From Mytilus galloprovincialis (taxonomy: Eukaryota; Mollusca; Bivalvia; Mytilida; Mytilidae): DNA of 64,000 bases. The notes beneath the pieces were generated by a model that worked only from the letters and a program-made list of their open reading frames with translations, was not told where the DNA came from and searched no databases. The stretch spans positions 57,183,122-57,247,121 of the forward strand of contig NC_134849.1 of NCBI RefSeq assembly GCF_965363235.1. Direction: 5' to 3'. Position 1 is the first letter of the stretch. Every line of letters begins with the position of its first letter. The position numbers were made by a program, and so were the translations under genes. Positions 23,366 through 34,414 of the stretch are shown here, one piece after another.

Positions 23366-25525
23366 TTTATTAGCCTTACCTATAGTCTTACGAAGCATTT
23401 GACAGACGAAAAAAAACACAAATATGTATATTGATAAATAACATCAAAGGGCCGAACATGTAGATTATTACAGTCGGAACTGGTTTAATTACAAAGATTT
23501 TTATAGATTTTAAAACAAATATTTTGTGCTTCAACACAACCAAATCACCAACCATGACAGCATTTTGTCCAATCACAGAAAGGATTTTCGAGCATGCGTA
23601 TTCTGTTGCCATAGTTAAGCGTCCTTAAGTTCAAAGGGCACAAATCGAAACTATACCGACTACGTCTGAAAAAGGACTACGCATTTACCATTCATGAAGC
23701 TCCTTGAAAAGTGCGTGCCTTCAGCATGTTCAGCTCCCTCCTCCCTCAAAAAATCTGCCTTTGCAATTTTAAACCCTTTTATGCTGTTTCTTCATGTAGC
23801 TCTACAGTGGAGCCTATGGGACTACAATCTAAGTAGACATTTGAATCACTGAAAATCAACCTATATTTTCATGTATAATTTGATAATTAAATTTTTAACA
23901 CATTTATACATTTTTTTAAATTTGATCTTGACAATTTTTTGTTCATTTAAAAATATAGGGACAACAGTCAGAGTTGGTGTATGTGGGTTCGATTCCCACC
24001 CTAGGCATTCATTAATATTGGCTGGTGCAAAGCGGGTAGTTTAGCTTTATTAGTGGCCCCACACTGACTCTGTTGTTCATATGTCACTTAAAAAAATCAG
24101 GTCTTGCCATCTTTATTTTTCTTTTCGAAAATCATACACAACAAAACCATTGAATAATTGTGAAAATTATACCACAGATAACAATGGTAAAACTTTAATT
24201 GTTTTTGGCATTAACCTTGGCTGCCATCCAAGATCCAAAAAGTTTTTATATTGATGAATTATATATATCAGATTTGGATTCTTTTGGTTACAAAACATTT
24301 TGGATGGTATGTGGCGGCCAAATCTTTATTTCTAAAGACTTAAAGCTTTCAGGTCTGAAAATTGCCCAAAAACATCACATTTTGACAAATTTCGAACACA
24401 AAATGTACTCTTATGAAAAGAACTGATTTATTGAGCGTTAAGACTTTTGAAATAGACCCATTTACGAACCAAATTGTGAACTTTTTGGAGTTTTTAGGGT
24501 AAAGTTTATATTTTAGGCCATTTCGGGCAATAAGTGAACCTTGTCCTTTGAATCAGTGGTTTCACAATTACCATAATACTAAGTATCTGTTAGAAGATAG
24601 CACTTTCACAGTACATTGTTAAACTTAAAGATAAATATATACCAACAATGACCAATATTAATGATGGAATGAGATTATATATATACTGTTTTATATTGTC
24701 ACATGTACATACATAAATAAAAATTAAAACCAAACTGTTGTCATTATTCACAAAAAAATAAACGAAAAGGGAGGTATGATTGGTAATCAGACACCAGCTC
24801 TAGACAAAATGATGAAAAAGAAATAAAGCTTACCATACAACATTTTTACAATCAGAAAAAAAACTATACATAAATCAGTTAGAAATAGCCATGAAATGAC
24901 AAATTTTAAACAATATAAACAAGAAAACTAATGACCACATCAATGTACAAACAGAAAATCAAGATATATACACAAAAAAATTACAAGCCCTGTTTTATAG
25001 GCTGCTTACTAAGGACCGACACATTCATATGGTAGTTGTGTTCTATATGTATGGTGCAAAATTTTCTCATGGCTAAATTAAACCAGTGGTATCCAAAGTA
25101 TTAAATCCAGAACAAAGTAAAAAAAAAAAACTTACAGTTGAAAAACTATCCAGATGTTGTGAAATTCAATTAACAAAAATACCATCATTAGTGAAAGGCT
25201 ATCTTCATATAATACTTTGTAATATTAACAATGAACCATTTAATAATTAGAAAACAGAACCTACAATGTACATGTATAGCTGCTGAATTTTTTTTTTTAA
25301 ATATAATGGATAAATGATTGACTGTGTTACAATAAAACCAAGATAACTGAGTGAAGCTATTTATGAAGATATAAAAAGTTTGTGTTGACTGCAACAAAAA
25401 TCTAGAATAAGGGATATTAATCTTGCTGTGTTAACATCCATTTAATTAGCAATTGATCTAAAAGCTAAAAGTTTCAGAAAATAGAAGACCTGGATACTAC
25501 ATGCACAAACATTGTTAATAAATGC
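23366..25525. other. Unassigned stretch
   Basis: No gene was recognised. At 23985-24003 the phrase GGGTTCGATTCCCACCC matches a tRNA B-box and T-arm, but no A-box or cloverleaf is visible upstream, so it may be a worn tRNA-derived SINE. A 75-codon frame at 24199-24426 has no family signature. Confidence 0.4.
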
Positions 25526-25700
25526 CATGTGTAGAGCAGGATCTGCTTACCCACCTGGAGCACCTGAGATCATCCCCAAGGTTTGGTGGGGTTCGTGTTG
25601 CTGACAGTCCTTAGTTTTCTTTGTTGTTTCTAGTGTACTTTTATTTGTCTGCATGTCTTTTTCAGTTTTAGTCATGGAATTGTTAGTTTATTTTCCTTAG
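25526..25700 (+). repeat. Abundant mussel-type repeat, 3' retroelement tail
   Basis: It carries GGATCTGCTTACCCACCTGG, GAGCACCTGAGATCATCCCC and GGTGGGGTTCGTGTTG, which I recall as a recurrent 3' segment in Mytilus genomes. There is no coding frame. Confidence 0.5.
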
Positions 25701-26553
25701 CCCTAATATTACAATTTATCTGTTTTAATATGATTGTCTTGAACCTCTTTTTCATAGTTCAGTGAGTGACTATATAGCTACTCGAAGAATTGTTTGCTAT
25801 GTTGATTCTCTATTATAAGTTATACGCTAACGATTTTTGTATGTGTGCAACTATATGGTCATAATGCCAATCTAACAGCTCTCATTTGACCACATAATCG
25901 TTGATAATTAACAAAGTTAAGTTTCCTAGTTCAAGTCAGTATCTCAGATATGATGATAGCAAATTATATTATTTGTACTATATTGTAAGGCGAACATTTC
26001 TGTCTGCAGGGATTATATAAACACCTGTCATTTATCAATAATTCAACATAACTTGAGGTCCTCTGATGTTTTTTGTACTTCAGTACTTTGATTAACATGT
26101 AATATGTGCGTATTTTTTTTTTTTGGTTTTCACCTGATAAACATGTGAAAAAAATCCTTTCTATATCTTTCTTGTAATATCTTTTTTAGAGTTCCTTTAT
26201 TATTCCAGACATGGTCAAAACGATTGAATTTTAAGAAACTGAAAAATGTGTTTATTGAAGGTACATGGAAAGGTGAAAAATTCAAAAGAGGGTCTTTATA
26301 CAAATATAGTCAGTATTTAAGAGACTGCAAAATAACAAATATAGAGAATGGATAACAACCAAGTTCTGTCATACTGGCAATATTAGAAGCATATTTAGTG
26401 GCACCGGGTACAAATTTACAAAATCGAATGTGAACCTTTTCAGGTACAAAATATAAAAAAGTTTTTTTCTAAATCATCATTTATCAATATGCATACTCAT
26501 ATGATTAATGACTTTTGTGTATATTCTAATGTACTGTATCTAATTAACATAAT

Positions 26554-26901
26554 TGAGGGTCTGGATGGGGGGGGGGGGGGGGTCTGTTATTCTGTAAACA
26601 TTTAATTTTCACCCCTTTTTGCTCTAATCTTCAAAAAATTAACCCCTTTTTTCTCTAATCTTTAAAAATTAGACCCCTTTTTTTCTCTAATCTTCAAAAA
26701 ATTAACCCCTTTTTTCTCTAATCTTTAAAAATAAGACCACACATTTCTCTAATCTTCAAAAAATTAACCCCTTTTTTCTCTAATCTTAAAAATTAGACCA
26801 CGCATTTCTCTAATCTTCATTTTTTTGGCCCATTATTCTCTAATCTTCATTTTTTAAGTGCATTATTCTTTAATCATTTAACCCCATCCAAACCCTCATA
26901 A
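26554..26901. mobile_element. MITE with GAGGGTCTGGATGGGG ends
   Basis: The left AATTGAGGGTCTGGATGGGG is mirrored at the right by CCCCATCCAAACCCTCATAA. The core has tandem ATTAACCCCTTTTTTCTCTA units of about 37 bases. A poly-G run follows the left end. A relative lies at 39155-39535. Confidence 0.75.
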
Positions 26902-27269
26902 TTGGAATGCGAGCGGACTGAGAAAGATTGGTATGAAAGTGTGACTAATCTTGTTAAATTTTGTAATGCCTGAAAGGGCCCTGTGTTTAGGAAATAAAGA
27001 ATTTGAATTTGATTTGAATTATACTCCGAGTGAAATTTGTTGTGTAAATACGGCATTATTTGTGAAAAGGTTATCTTAATTTCGGACTATTGATATGATT
27101 TAGTATGTTATAAATCTGGGAACAGTATTATGTCAATATATACGTTCCTGTATATATAAAAATCCAATGTGAGAATTTGAGTCAAATCGGTAATCATGAA
27201 TTTAACAGCTAGTGCCCCTTTTAGCATATTAATTTAAAGATCTCCAAGAATTACTTCATGACTTTAAAT

Positions 27270-27960
27270 TTTAAAATTTGGCCCCATTATTCATTAAAGG
27301 GAAAGATGATGAACCCCAAAAATCAATCATAACCCTTAATTTTTTGGTACAGAACTTGCCGTACACTTAATCTAGTCATAAATACTCAAGTTATTGTACA
27401 GGAAACCAGAAAGGCATTAATTTTTAGGTCCTATAAATTACTAAACAGTTATAGCAATTGACCCAAAACATTAAGCCCAACCTTCCTTTTTTGCAGTTAC
27501 AGAACTTATGGTACAACTTCATAGAAATTCATAGAACTTGTACTCAATTTATTAATTGTTCTTGAAACCAGAAAATCCTTGATTTTTGGTCCCCAATTCC
27601 CAAACAGTTAGGACATTAAACCCAAAATTCAATCAGAACCTTCCTTTTTTTTGGGGGGTGGGGGGGGGGGGGTGAAACTTGTGGTACAACTTTATAGAGA
27701 TCTATTGAGCTATACATAGACTTATTATTTATTAATGTAGCAAAGTTATTGTTCCTGAAACCATAAACTCCTTGATTTTGAGTTGGAACATTGACCCCCA
27801 AAATCAATCTTCATGAATCAGCAGTCAAAGTAGTTTGGTATACCAAGTTCTATGGTACAGAAATTATGTTCAGAATACAAATCAGACAAAGTTTTATTAG
27901 TTTTAGGGTCCAAGTTCAGAGTCATCAAACTTTGGGATATGACACATCCCATGGAATCCT
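27270..27960 (+). repeat. Diverged family C core array
   Basis: Three or four worn units carry CCCAAAACATTAAGCCCAAC and CCTTCCTTTTTT blocks, alike in order to the core at 6490-6960. A poly-G run at about 27654-27672 interrupts it. Confidence 0.6.
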
Positions 27961-28072
27961 ATGATGCAAATGCATAACATGTTTGGTTAGCCCAAGTTGT
28001 ACAGAAAGATGGATCCACAAACAGACACATATTACTATATTAGATACATGTAAAAGAGGGGCAACAAATCAT

Positions 28073-28231
28073 TGGCGGATCCAGGGGGGGGGGGGGGGTT
28101 CCAGGGGTTGGAAACCCCCCTTTTTTGGACGATCAATGCGTTTGAATGGGAGCATATAGTTGGAACCCCCCCCCCCCCCCTTTTACTCTGGGTTGGGAAA
28201 CCCCTTTTTAAAAAGGCTGGATCCGCCCCTG
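28073..28231. mobile_element. MITE with GGCGGATCCAG ends (hAT-like)
   Basis: The left GGCGGATCCAGGGGGG is mirrored by the right GCTGGATCCGCCCCTG. Flanks CAAATCA and CAAATAC may be an 8-base target duplication that has drifted. The proline- and glycine-rich frames on both strands come from poly-G/poly-C. Confidence 0.75.
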
Positions 28232-28384
28232 CAAATACCAGAGGGACAGTCAAACTCGTGTAAACTTTTAATTTGAAGTAGAGACATTATGATCCATTAT
28301 GATATCTACCAAATCTGTTACAGTTTTGTGAGACCATAATCAGAATTCTTTGAATATTTATTTTAATACCACAAAAAATTATGC

Positions 28385-28774
28385 AGTTCTAAAATGTTAT
28401 CATGTCATCGTCGTCTGAAGACCTTTGGTATTCGCACAATAACTTTAGATCAGTAAATAGAAATCTATGAAATTTAAACACAATTAGGTTTATGACCACA
28501 AAAATTAAACTGAACTTAAAGGTTTAGATTGATCGTGGGGGTTATGGTCCAAACAGTGTAGGAATTAGAGACAAAAAGCATTTTTCTTGTATTAAAATTG
28601 CGCATTAGATTTGTAATATCTTTGACTACATTTATTTTGTGTCAGAAACCTATATTATGTCAAAAATTAGATCACAATCCAAATACGCGAGAGTCTCAAG
28701 CTTGAATATTGTGTCCAAATTTGCCCCAACTATTCAGGGTTCGACCACTGTGGTTGTATCAGGTTATGCTCAGC
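28385..28774 (-). mobile_element. Family C repeat, diverged copy (target of the 6.6-kb transposon)
   Basis: In reverse orientation it holds the family C blocks: the GGTTCGACC/GGTTGAACC start with CCCAACTATTCAGGG, the TGTGTCAGAAACCTAT region, and the CATCGTCGTCTGAAGACC end. Its terminal GAA at 28775-28777 is the duplicated target of the 28778-35379 element. Confidence 0.7.
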
Positions 28775-28777
28775 GAA

Positions 28778-28908
28778 TAGTCCAGGGAATCTGAGGTGAA
28801 AAATGGCTCAACCTCAAAGTAATTGCAACAGAAATAATTTATATCAATTTTGTTTCAATGGATACCTGTTAGTGACATATTAAAAATCGGCGTTTCACAG
28901 ACCACGGG
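28778..28908 (+). repeat. Left terminal inverted repeat of the 6.6-kb transposon
   Basis: It starts TAGTCCAGGGAATCTGAGG and ends AATCGGCG...GACCACGG. It pairs with 35261-35379. Confidence 0.9.
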
Positions 28909-28948
28909 AAATTGGTGTTTTGGGGGTAAAATGGGGATTTTTATGTAA

Positions 28949-29300
28949 AAATCGCTAAAAACTGGAAAAAATGATTTTTTTTTTTAATTTTTACTCAAAG
29001 TCCCTATTTTTTTCAGAAAACGTTTCAATCATATGTATCATCGTGATCAAATATTAAAAATGCATAGTCTTCAGGTTTTTTTTCCAAAAAACGCTGATTT
29101 TGAATAGAAAATCGCTGAAAACTGGAAAAAATGAAATTTTTTTAAAATTTTTACTCGAAGTCCCTATTTTTTTCGGAAACTTTGCAATTATATGTATTAT
29201 CGTGATGAAATCTTAAAAATGCATAGCCGTAAGTTTTTTTTGGAGAAAAAACGCTGATTTTAAATAGAAAATTGCTGAAAACTGGAAAATTTATAAACCT
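28949..29300 (+). repeat. Subterminal tandem repeat, about 160-base unit
   Basis: The phrase ATCGCTGAAAACTGG recurs near 28951, 29111 and 29271, with TCCCTATTTTTTTC and TTAAAAATGCATAG between. It lies just inside the left terminal repeat and has no counterpart at the right end. Confidence 0.8.
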
Positions 29301-29575
29301 AAAAATTAAAAAAAAAAGTCATCTCGAATATTAACTAGAAGAATTTTAATCCCTCAAAGAAAGAATAGACTTCAACAGAAACATCGTATTCATTATTTTG
29401 ACACATTAATGTAGTTTGAATAAAAAAAAAAAAGTTACAGAAGAGGGAGACCAAATACAATATTTCTGAATTCACATTGTCATAAAAATAAATCTTATAA
29501 AAACAAAATTTCGTTCAAAGTTTTTGCTTAAATGTTATAGAGTCACATCACCAACCAATCATGTATATGTAAGAA

Positions 29576-32500
29576 TTAAATGTCACTATCGTCCTCGTCT
29601 TCATGAATCTCAAGTACTTTACAGTTTGAACAGTTCAGTCCCTTACATTCGCTACATGCTGAGCTACAGTCAAGACCGTTTTTTCTACAAGTGCATCTGC
29701 GTGTATCGCAACCAGATTTGCATTTACATCTAATCACGTGCAATAAATTATCTGGAGCTGGAGGCAAAATTGTTCTAATTGGACAAAGTGATGTACCTTG
29801 TAGAACCCATCCCCAGTCTGATGGACTTAACATATGGACAGAGTCATTTGTCCATTCTTGGATCTGATAATATGCACGCTTGCAGTGCTGAGACGCTGCT
29901 TCTGAGGTAGGTGGCAAGGACTGAACATGTACACAAGACAAAGAATTGGTAAGAACTTTATGGTTAAATTTTCTGTAGCGTAACTGGTCTAAGCTTTCTC
30001 CTGTCTCACCTCCGTATAATATAACAAGAGCTGACTGTCCTGATTGTATAACATCATCTGACGTTGCATCTTGTTTTAAAAATACTGAAGCTAACTCTCT
30101 AAAAAAGGCATTCTCACGCAACCGCTTTAGTCCTTCCTTCTTCCCTATACCGTAAAGTCTAGATGTCGTGTCACACCCTGTGATAGCATGAATAAATGGT
30201 AACAAATCGACTATTTCATTTCCAAGCAACTCTTTAGTCTTTTTAATGTCCCATACTTTAGACTTTCGAATTTTATCGGATTGAAAAACCAATGGTTTAG
30301 AATTTTCCTCTGCATGGAAAAGCAGTAGTATGAGAACATCAGTGTCTTCACCAACGACAACGGTAGGGTAACAAGATGCATATCGTACAGCAGTTGATGC
30401 AATAAGAACATCAGCATCAGCAGCAGCTTGAAGAGAAATAAATCCTTCATTATCCATTTTATTACAAAGCATATTGATAAAGTTTTGCTTGTTTTCTCCA
30501 TTAGCTAAGAAAATTTCCTTCTTTGATTTAAACGGTGTGCTATCTTTGAATGAGATGTGTGTACCAGTCACACCTTTCGATCTCCGTTCATGTACATGAT
30601 CTTTTGTCGTTGGTCCGGAACCATACCCATCAAAGACAATTATTGGAATGGGATATCTGTTATTAATATGGTCGATGTATAACTGACATATTTCTGCAAA
30701 TGTCGCACCTTTTTTCCATGGGATTCGCTGTATCAAGGAACCACCGTCGATTACGTGGCGAACATCGGTACCAAGGTCATCTGAAAATACACAACTTCCC
30801 GTGTTCCATATTTCATCTGCCAATGTTGATTTCTGTGCCTGTCGCATCAACCCAGACGGTTCAAACAAAGCAGCTGGTACAGCGCTTAGTTCGTACTTAA
30901 AGACTTGAGATACATCTGGAAACATGGTATTAGCAGTAGTAACTAGTCGTTGAAACAACAATTGTGGATCGACAGATATTTCTTCATTATCTACTTTGAT
31001 ATTTAATTTTGAAGATAGAGTTGTTACTTGGTTTTTTCTTTTGAATACAAACTCGTCAATACATTTACCTTCCATTGACGATATTATATTGTGTCCTATG
31101 ACCAGTGCATTGTCAGAATTTACGTTGCTGTCGCCAGTTGCTCCTGTTTCGATGTTCCTCAGATTTTTATCGATAGAAAATGGACTTCTTTCTCCAAGAA
31201 AGTCAAGAAAGGTTGTTGTGTCTTTGGTATCCCGTACCTTCCTTGGAATGCACATTTCTTTGTGCTGTTCGCTCGTTTCAAAATTTACACCAGTTACTTG
31301 TTGCATGGCCTCATTCATCTGAATACACTGTGGCATAGACAAAATCCACAATGATCTCTGCGCATCTGTCATCCCTCGACCTCTGGTGAGACCTCCAGTT
31401 GTTTTAATGCATCTCATCAGAACTTGCTCTATGATCAGATCCGATGATAAACCTGACCAAAACCGATCACTTCTTCTCATCACATGGAAGCCTGACATGA
31501 GAGCTTCGTTTATTGCAGGATTTGTTCTTGATAACCCATGCATTTGCTGCAGGTAAACATACGCAGATTTTAGATATAAGTTATGTCCTGCAGCAGCAAA
31601 GTATGGTAACATCTTTTGAATGGTTTGAAGATGAAGGGTCCAGTTTCCAGTTCTTTCAGCTTTGATGAAATTACGCAGCAAGTCCACCATATCCATATAT
31701 AGAAACCATAGTCGAGCTGTCCGGTTTTCGATATGTGATTTTCTAAAAGTTGATATACTGTCGCGTATTTTTCTCAATACCTCATTCTGATCAAGGGTGT
31801 CTACTGGAAGATGTCGTTCGAGGATTTCATCAAAAATATAACTCAATTTATTTAAATCCTGGATAAAAGTGTTTTCATTGTGAATTTCAGAGTCTTCAAG
31901 AGAAGAAAGATGTTCTACATTTTCAGTGTCATGATCTTTCAAGACAGTGGAAGATACATGAAAATGTTCGCACAACAATAATGAAGTTAAAGCATTGTAA
32001 ATCAAGAAATGACCACGCACTGCTCTCGCAACTGCCTTTCCGGTAAACATATGCGTAACAGCGTTAGGTGCATAGACAGTTTCCATGAGCTCTGCAAGTC
32101 CAGATCCGCTCATAATATTACCAATGGAACCAAGAAAGCTCATTTCGAGATGAAAACCTCCTAATCTAAGAACTATCGATTTCAAGTCGCTGTCCTTTGG
32201 TTCGTTGTCAATAATTGTAAGAGCTTTCCAATAAAGCGGTTGGTCAAATGTAAGCATGGGATTAGCTCTGTACTTAAACGCTTCGTTACATACGAACTTC
32301 ATGGTCGAAAAGATACATGAAAGGTTTCCCGGCTCAAGGTCTATCATAGGCAAAAATACAATTGTCGATTTACCAGGGTATGCTCCATCTTGCACTAAAT
32401 TACACATTGCTGACCACCCAATCCTTTTCTTTGGCCAAAGAGTACTACAGAGAAGACTGATGTTATCAGGTAACGCACCCGACTGTTGCGCTGCAAGTGA

Positions 32501-33328
32501 TTCGAATTTTAAACTAAGTTTTGATGTTCGGTCAAAGTTGTATTGATGGAGATCGATTTTCCCTATTTGTTTTATATCGTCAAGCGAAACATTTAATCTC
32601 TGCACAATAGTTTTGTGGTTATATCCTGGTGTGATGCCTGCTATTATCCCCATTCCATGGAATGTCCCATGACCGTCAAGTGTTCTGATGTTATGGTCCA
32701 CATTATCTGCCACGTGTTGAATACATCTCCCTTCAAGGTCTTGCGGAGAATCATCACCTTGAAGAGCAGAATTCACGCCGTGTTTTTGAACTTCCTTATA
32801 AGATGATGAAAAGCCAAGTTGGTATAAGGTATCGAGAAGGAATTTTGAACCAAAATGGTGATGCATTTGAACTCCTAGACCTAGCTGTAAAGGGGCAATC
32901 AGAGATCTTGGTCTTGTGGCTTGCATGATAGACTGGCCAATGGCTGCCACTTTAAGATCGCAATCTTTTTCAGAAAATATTCCACCAAGTAGCTGTTTAA
33001 GACTGTCAGGTAAGTATGCGATGTTTTCCTCACAAGATGCTATTGTAGCTGGTGATGGATACACCGCCCTTGAAAATTCCATTGATTTTATATCAGATTT
33101 GATCAGTTTAGCTGCTGTTTTGATAATATCTCTTTTTTCTGTTTCAGGATCGGAAGTTTTTTTACTCTGATGAAATTCTTGCAGAAGAACAGATGCCGTT
33201 TTACGAAGAGTGACCACATTTGGTTTTCCACAGACGTCGGTAATAAAAGCTTCATCACCAAAGTGTGTTTTGATCTTTGATTTCATGTGTACTGTTGTGT
33301 ATGCCAGATCTCCACAAAACTGTGTCAT
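29576..33328 (-). CDS. Large transposon protein: PIN/FEN-like nuclease plus CXC cysteine cluster
   Basis: An uninterrupted frame of 1250 residues, far longer than anything else in the window. Residues about 1-700 have no domain I can name. From about 890 to 1060 come acidic motifs in the order of PIN/FEN/XPG nucleases: VFDGYGSGPTTKD (about 895), DADVLIAS (about 969), GEDTDVLILL (about 992) and ITGCDTTSRLYG (about 1048). The last 55 residues hold a ten-cysteine cluster, CKCKSGC...CTCRKNGLDC...C..C....C..C (about 1197-1233), like the CXC motif of tesmin/TSO1 proteins. It would bind zinc and probably DNA. The frame stays open upstream of this ATG, as VKDLVHQM, toward the preceding ORF, so the true start is probably there. 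It is likely the transposase or main nuclease of the surrounding TIR element. I am sure of the frame and the inverted repeats, fairly sure of nuclease-like motifs, and unsure of catalysis. Confidence 0.85.
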   Translation of the reverse strand: MTQFCGDLAYTTVHMKSKIKTHFGDEAFITDVCGKPNVVTLRKTASVLLQEFHQSKKTSDPETEKRDIIKTAAKLIKSDIKSMEFSRAVYPSPATIASCEENIAYLPDSLKQLLGGIFSEKDCDLKVAAIGQSIMQATRPRSLIAPLQLGLGVQMHHHFGSKFLLDTLYQLGFSSSYKEVQKHGVNSALQGDDSPQDLEGRCIQHVADNVDHNIRTLDGHGTFHGMGIIAGITPGYNHKTIVQRLNVSLDDIKQIGKIDLHQYNFDRTSKLSLKFESLAAQQSGALPDNISLLCSTLWPKKRIGWSAMCNLVQDGAYPGKSTIVFLPMIDLEPGNLSCIFSTMKFVCNEAFKYRANPMLTFDQPLYWKALTIIDNEPKDSDLKSIVLRLGGFHLEMSFLGSIGNIMSGSGLAELMETVYAPNAVTHMFTGKAVARAVRGHFLIYNALTSLLLCEHFHVSSTVLKDHDTENVEHLSSLEDSEIHNENTFIQDLNKLSYIFDEILERHLPVDTLDQNEVLRKIRDSISTFRKSHIENRTARLWFLYMDMVDLLRNFIKAERTGNWTLHLQTIQKMLPYFAAAGHNLYLKSAYVYLQQMHGLSRTNPAINEALMSGFHVMRRSDRFWSGLSSDLIIEQVLMRCIKTTGGLTRGRGMTDAQRSLWILSMPQCIQMNEAMQQVTGVNFETSEQHKEMCIPRKVRDTKDTTTFLDFLGERSPFSIDKNLRNIETGATGDSNVNSDNALVIGHNIISSMEGKCIDEFVFKRKNQVTTLSSKLNIKVDNEEISVDPQLLFQRLVTTANTMFPDVSQVFKYELSAVPAALFEPSGLMRQAQKSTLADEIWNTGSCVFSDDLGTDVRHVIDGGSLIQRIPWKKGATFAEICQLYIDHINNRYPIPIIVFDGYGSGPTTKDHVHERRSKGVTGTHISFKDSTPFKSKKEIFLANGENKQNFINMLCNKMDNEGFISLQAAADADVLIASTAVRYASCYPTVVVGEDTDVLILLLFHAEENSKPLVFQSDKIRKSKVWDIKKTKELLGNEIVDLLPFIHAITGCDTTSRLYGIGKKEGLKRLRENAFFRELASVFLKQDATSDDVIQSGQSALVILYGGETGESLDQLRYRKFNHKVLTNSLSCVHVQSLPPTSEAASQHCKRAYYQIQEWTNDSVHMLSPSDWGWVLQGTSLCPIRTILPPAPDNLLHVIRCKCKSGCDTRRCTCRKNGLDCSSACSECKGLNCSNCKVLEIHEDEDDSDI

Positions 33329-33345
33329 TTGATGAACGAGGTCTT

Positions 33346-33981
33346 TTACTGAGTCAATTGGTCTTCTTCATTTTCTAGCAAGTAATCCATGGTTTTTAGA
33401 AAAGCTGTATTTGCTTCAGTGTGATCTGGTCTACCTTGCTTTTTTCGTTTTTGCTCTGGTGTTCCACCAATTGGTATATTTTTCCCTGTCCTGAAGTTGA
33501 CGCTACATTTCTGATGGTAAATAGCATCTGCTGCAGGTAAGTCTTGTGCATATTCAAGTTTTGCCAAAACGTCAGCAGCCCATGAATCTTTTCTGTCTTT
33601 GCATATTGCATCAATTTTCTGTTGGAATTCAAAAGTTCTCACTGGATATACTTCTATTCCATATTTTCTATCTGACATTTGCGCTGACTGTCCACAAAAC
33701 AAACAGTGTTCTCTAAAATCAAAATACTGTGATGATCGCGTTAGTCGATCAAATCTATCGTTATCAGTATTCTCTTTACCAATTTTCTGAATCTCTTTAG
33801 TATTAGTATATTTTTTTCGACATTCTTGGTGTAGTATTTGGCCGGCTACAACAAATACGTTTTGATGTCTATGTTTGCTGCTTACTTCATTGATTGTTTT
33901 TGCACCTTTTTCTCTTATCGTTATCAGAACTTGCCCATTCTCCAAAGGTTCGTTGCATATCACACAGTTACTTCCAGACAT
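33346..33981 (-). CDS. N-terminal transposon ORF with two CxxC...HxxC modules
   Basis: 211 residues from the ATG at 33981. I chose this start because TTTCAG, a splice acceptor, directly precedes it; a longer frame to 34014 would begin inside the intron. Two modules of the same form are visible: C6-x2-C9...H51-x2-C54 (ILHQECRKKY) and C93-x2-C96...H156-x2-C159 (IYHQKCSVNF). Each could bind one zinc ion. A basic stretch KRKKQGRPD follows near residue 180. The frame stops 18 bases before the next ORF's first ATG, and that ORF is open through this junction in another frame. The pair therefore looks like one protein separated by a frame change, or two products. It is transcribed with the large ORF. 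Confidence 0.75.
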   Translation of the reverse strand: MSGSNCVICNEPLENGQVLITIREKGAKTINEVSSKHRHQNVFVVAGQILHQECRKKYTNTKEIQKIGKENTDNDRFDRLTRSSQYFDFREHCLFCGQSAQMSDRKYGIEVYPVRTFEFQQKIDAICKDRKDSWAADVLAKLEYAQDLPAADAIYHQKCSVNFRTGKNIPIGGTPEQKRKKQGRPDHTEANTAFLKTMDYLLENEEDQLTQ

Positions 33982-34322
33982 CTGAAATGAATGAAGAATA
34001 TAATTTAGTTTCAAAGCAAAGAAAAGAATTATTTGTTTAGTTCACGCTCTACACATTGTTAATAAAACTTTACAAATAATAATTATTGTAGCATTAAAAT
34101 AATGTCATGTTTAATCACTGTAGTTCGTAACTGGATGCAAATCGAATTCGCTAGTTTTAATACTCAATTCTGCAGTTTTTCAAAATTTGTTTGACGGTTA
34201 TATTATGTTCTAATTGCTTAACAGTGAACATGATCGCGTGGGCAAACATACGGATGGTCATGTAAAAAAGAATAAGCTTCATCATTCAACTTCAAAGAAA
34301 TATATATTTGCATGAAACTTAC

Positions 34323-34414
34323 TATCACTCAATTTTGCTGCTCTAGTAGTGGTATAAACGGATAAATAACCATTGCTTTCTTTTTTCGGACTTCTCTTCG
34401 ATCACCATTTCATC
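34323..34414 (-). other. Probable non-coding leader exon of the transposon transcript
   Basis: On the minus strand TTTCTGTTTCAG precedes 34414 and GTAAGT follows 34323, giving a 92-base exon. It has stops in the frames that would join the downstream ATG, so it looks like 5' leader. It is inferred from splice signals only. Confidence 0.5.

Noticed and set aside
23975-24010. Possible tRNA gene at GGGTTCGATTCCCACCC
   Set aside because: Only the T-arm is convincing; no A-box, anticodon arm or acceptor stem can be built upstream.
26190-26355. Open stretch reading VPLLFQTWSKRLNFKKLKNV onward
   Set aside because: 55 codons with no splice signals or family I recognise. It may be an old coding fragment but cannot be supported.
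28035-28263. Glycine- and proline-rich frames on both strands
   Set aside because: They are produced by poly-G and poly-C runs inside a 159-base MITE.
30211-33170. Seven to eight short frames on both strands across 30.2-33.2 kb
   Set aside because: They lie in other frames or on the opposite strand of the 1250-residue ORF and carry no family features of their own.
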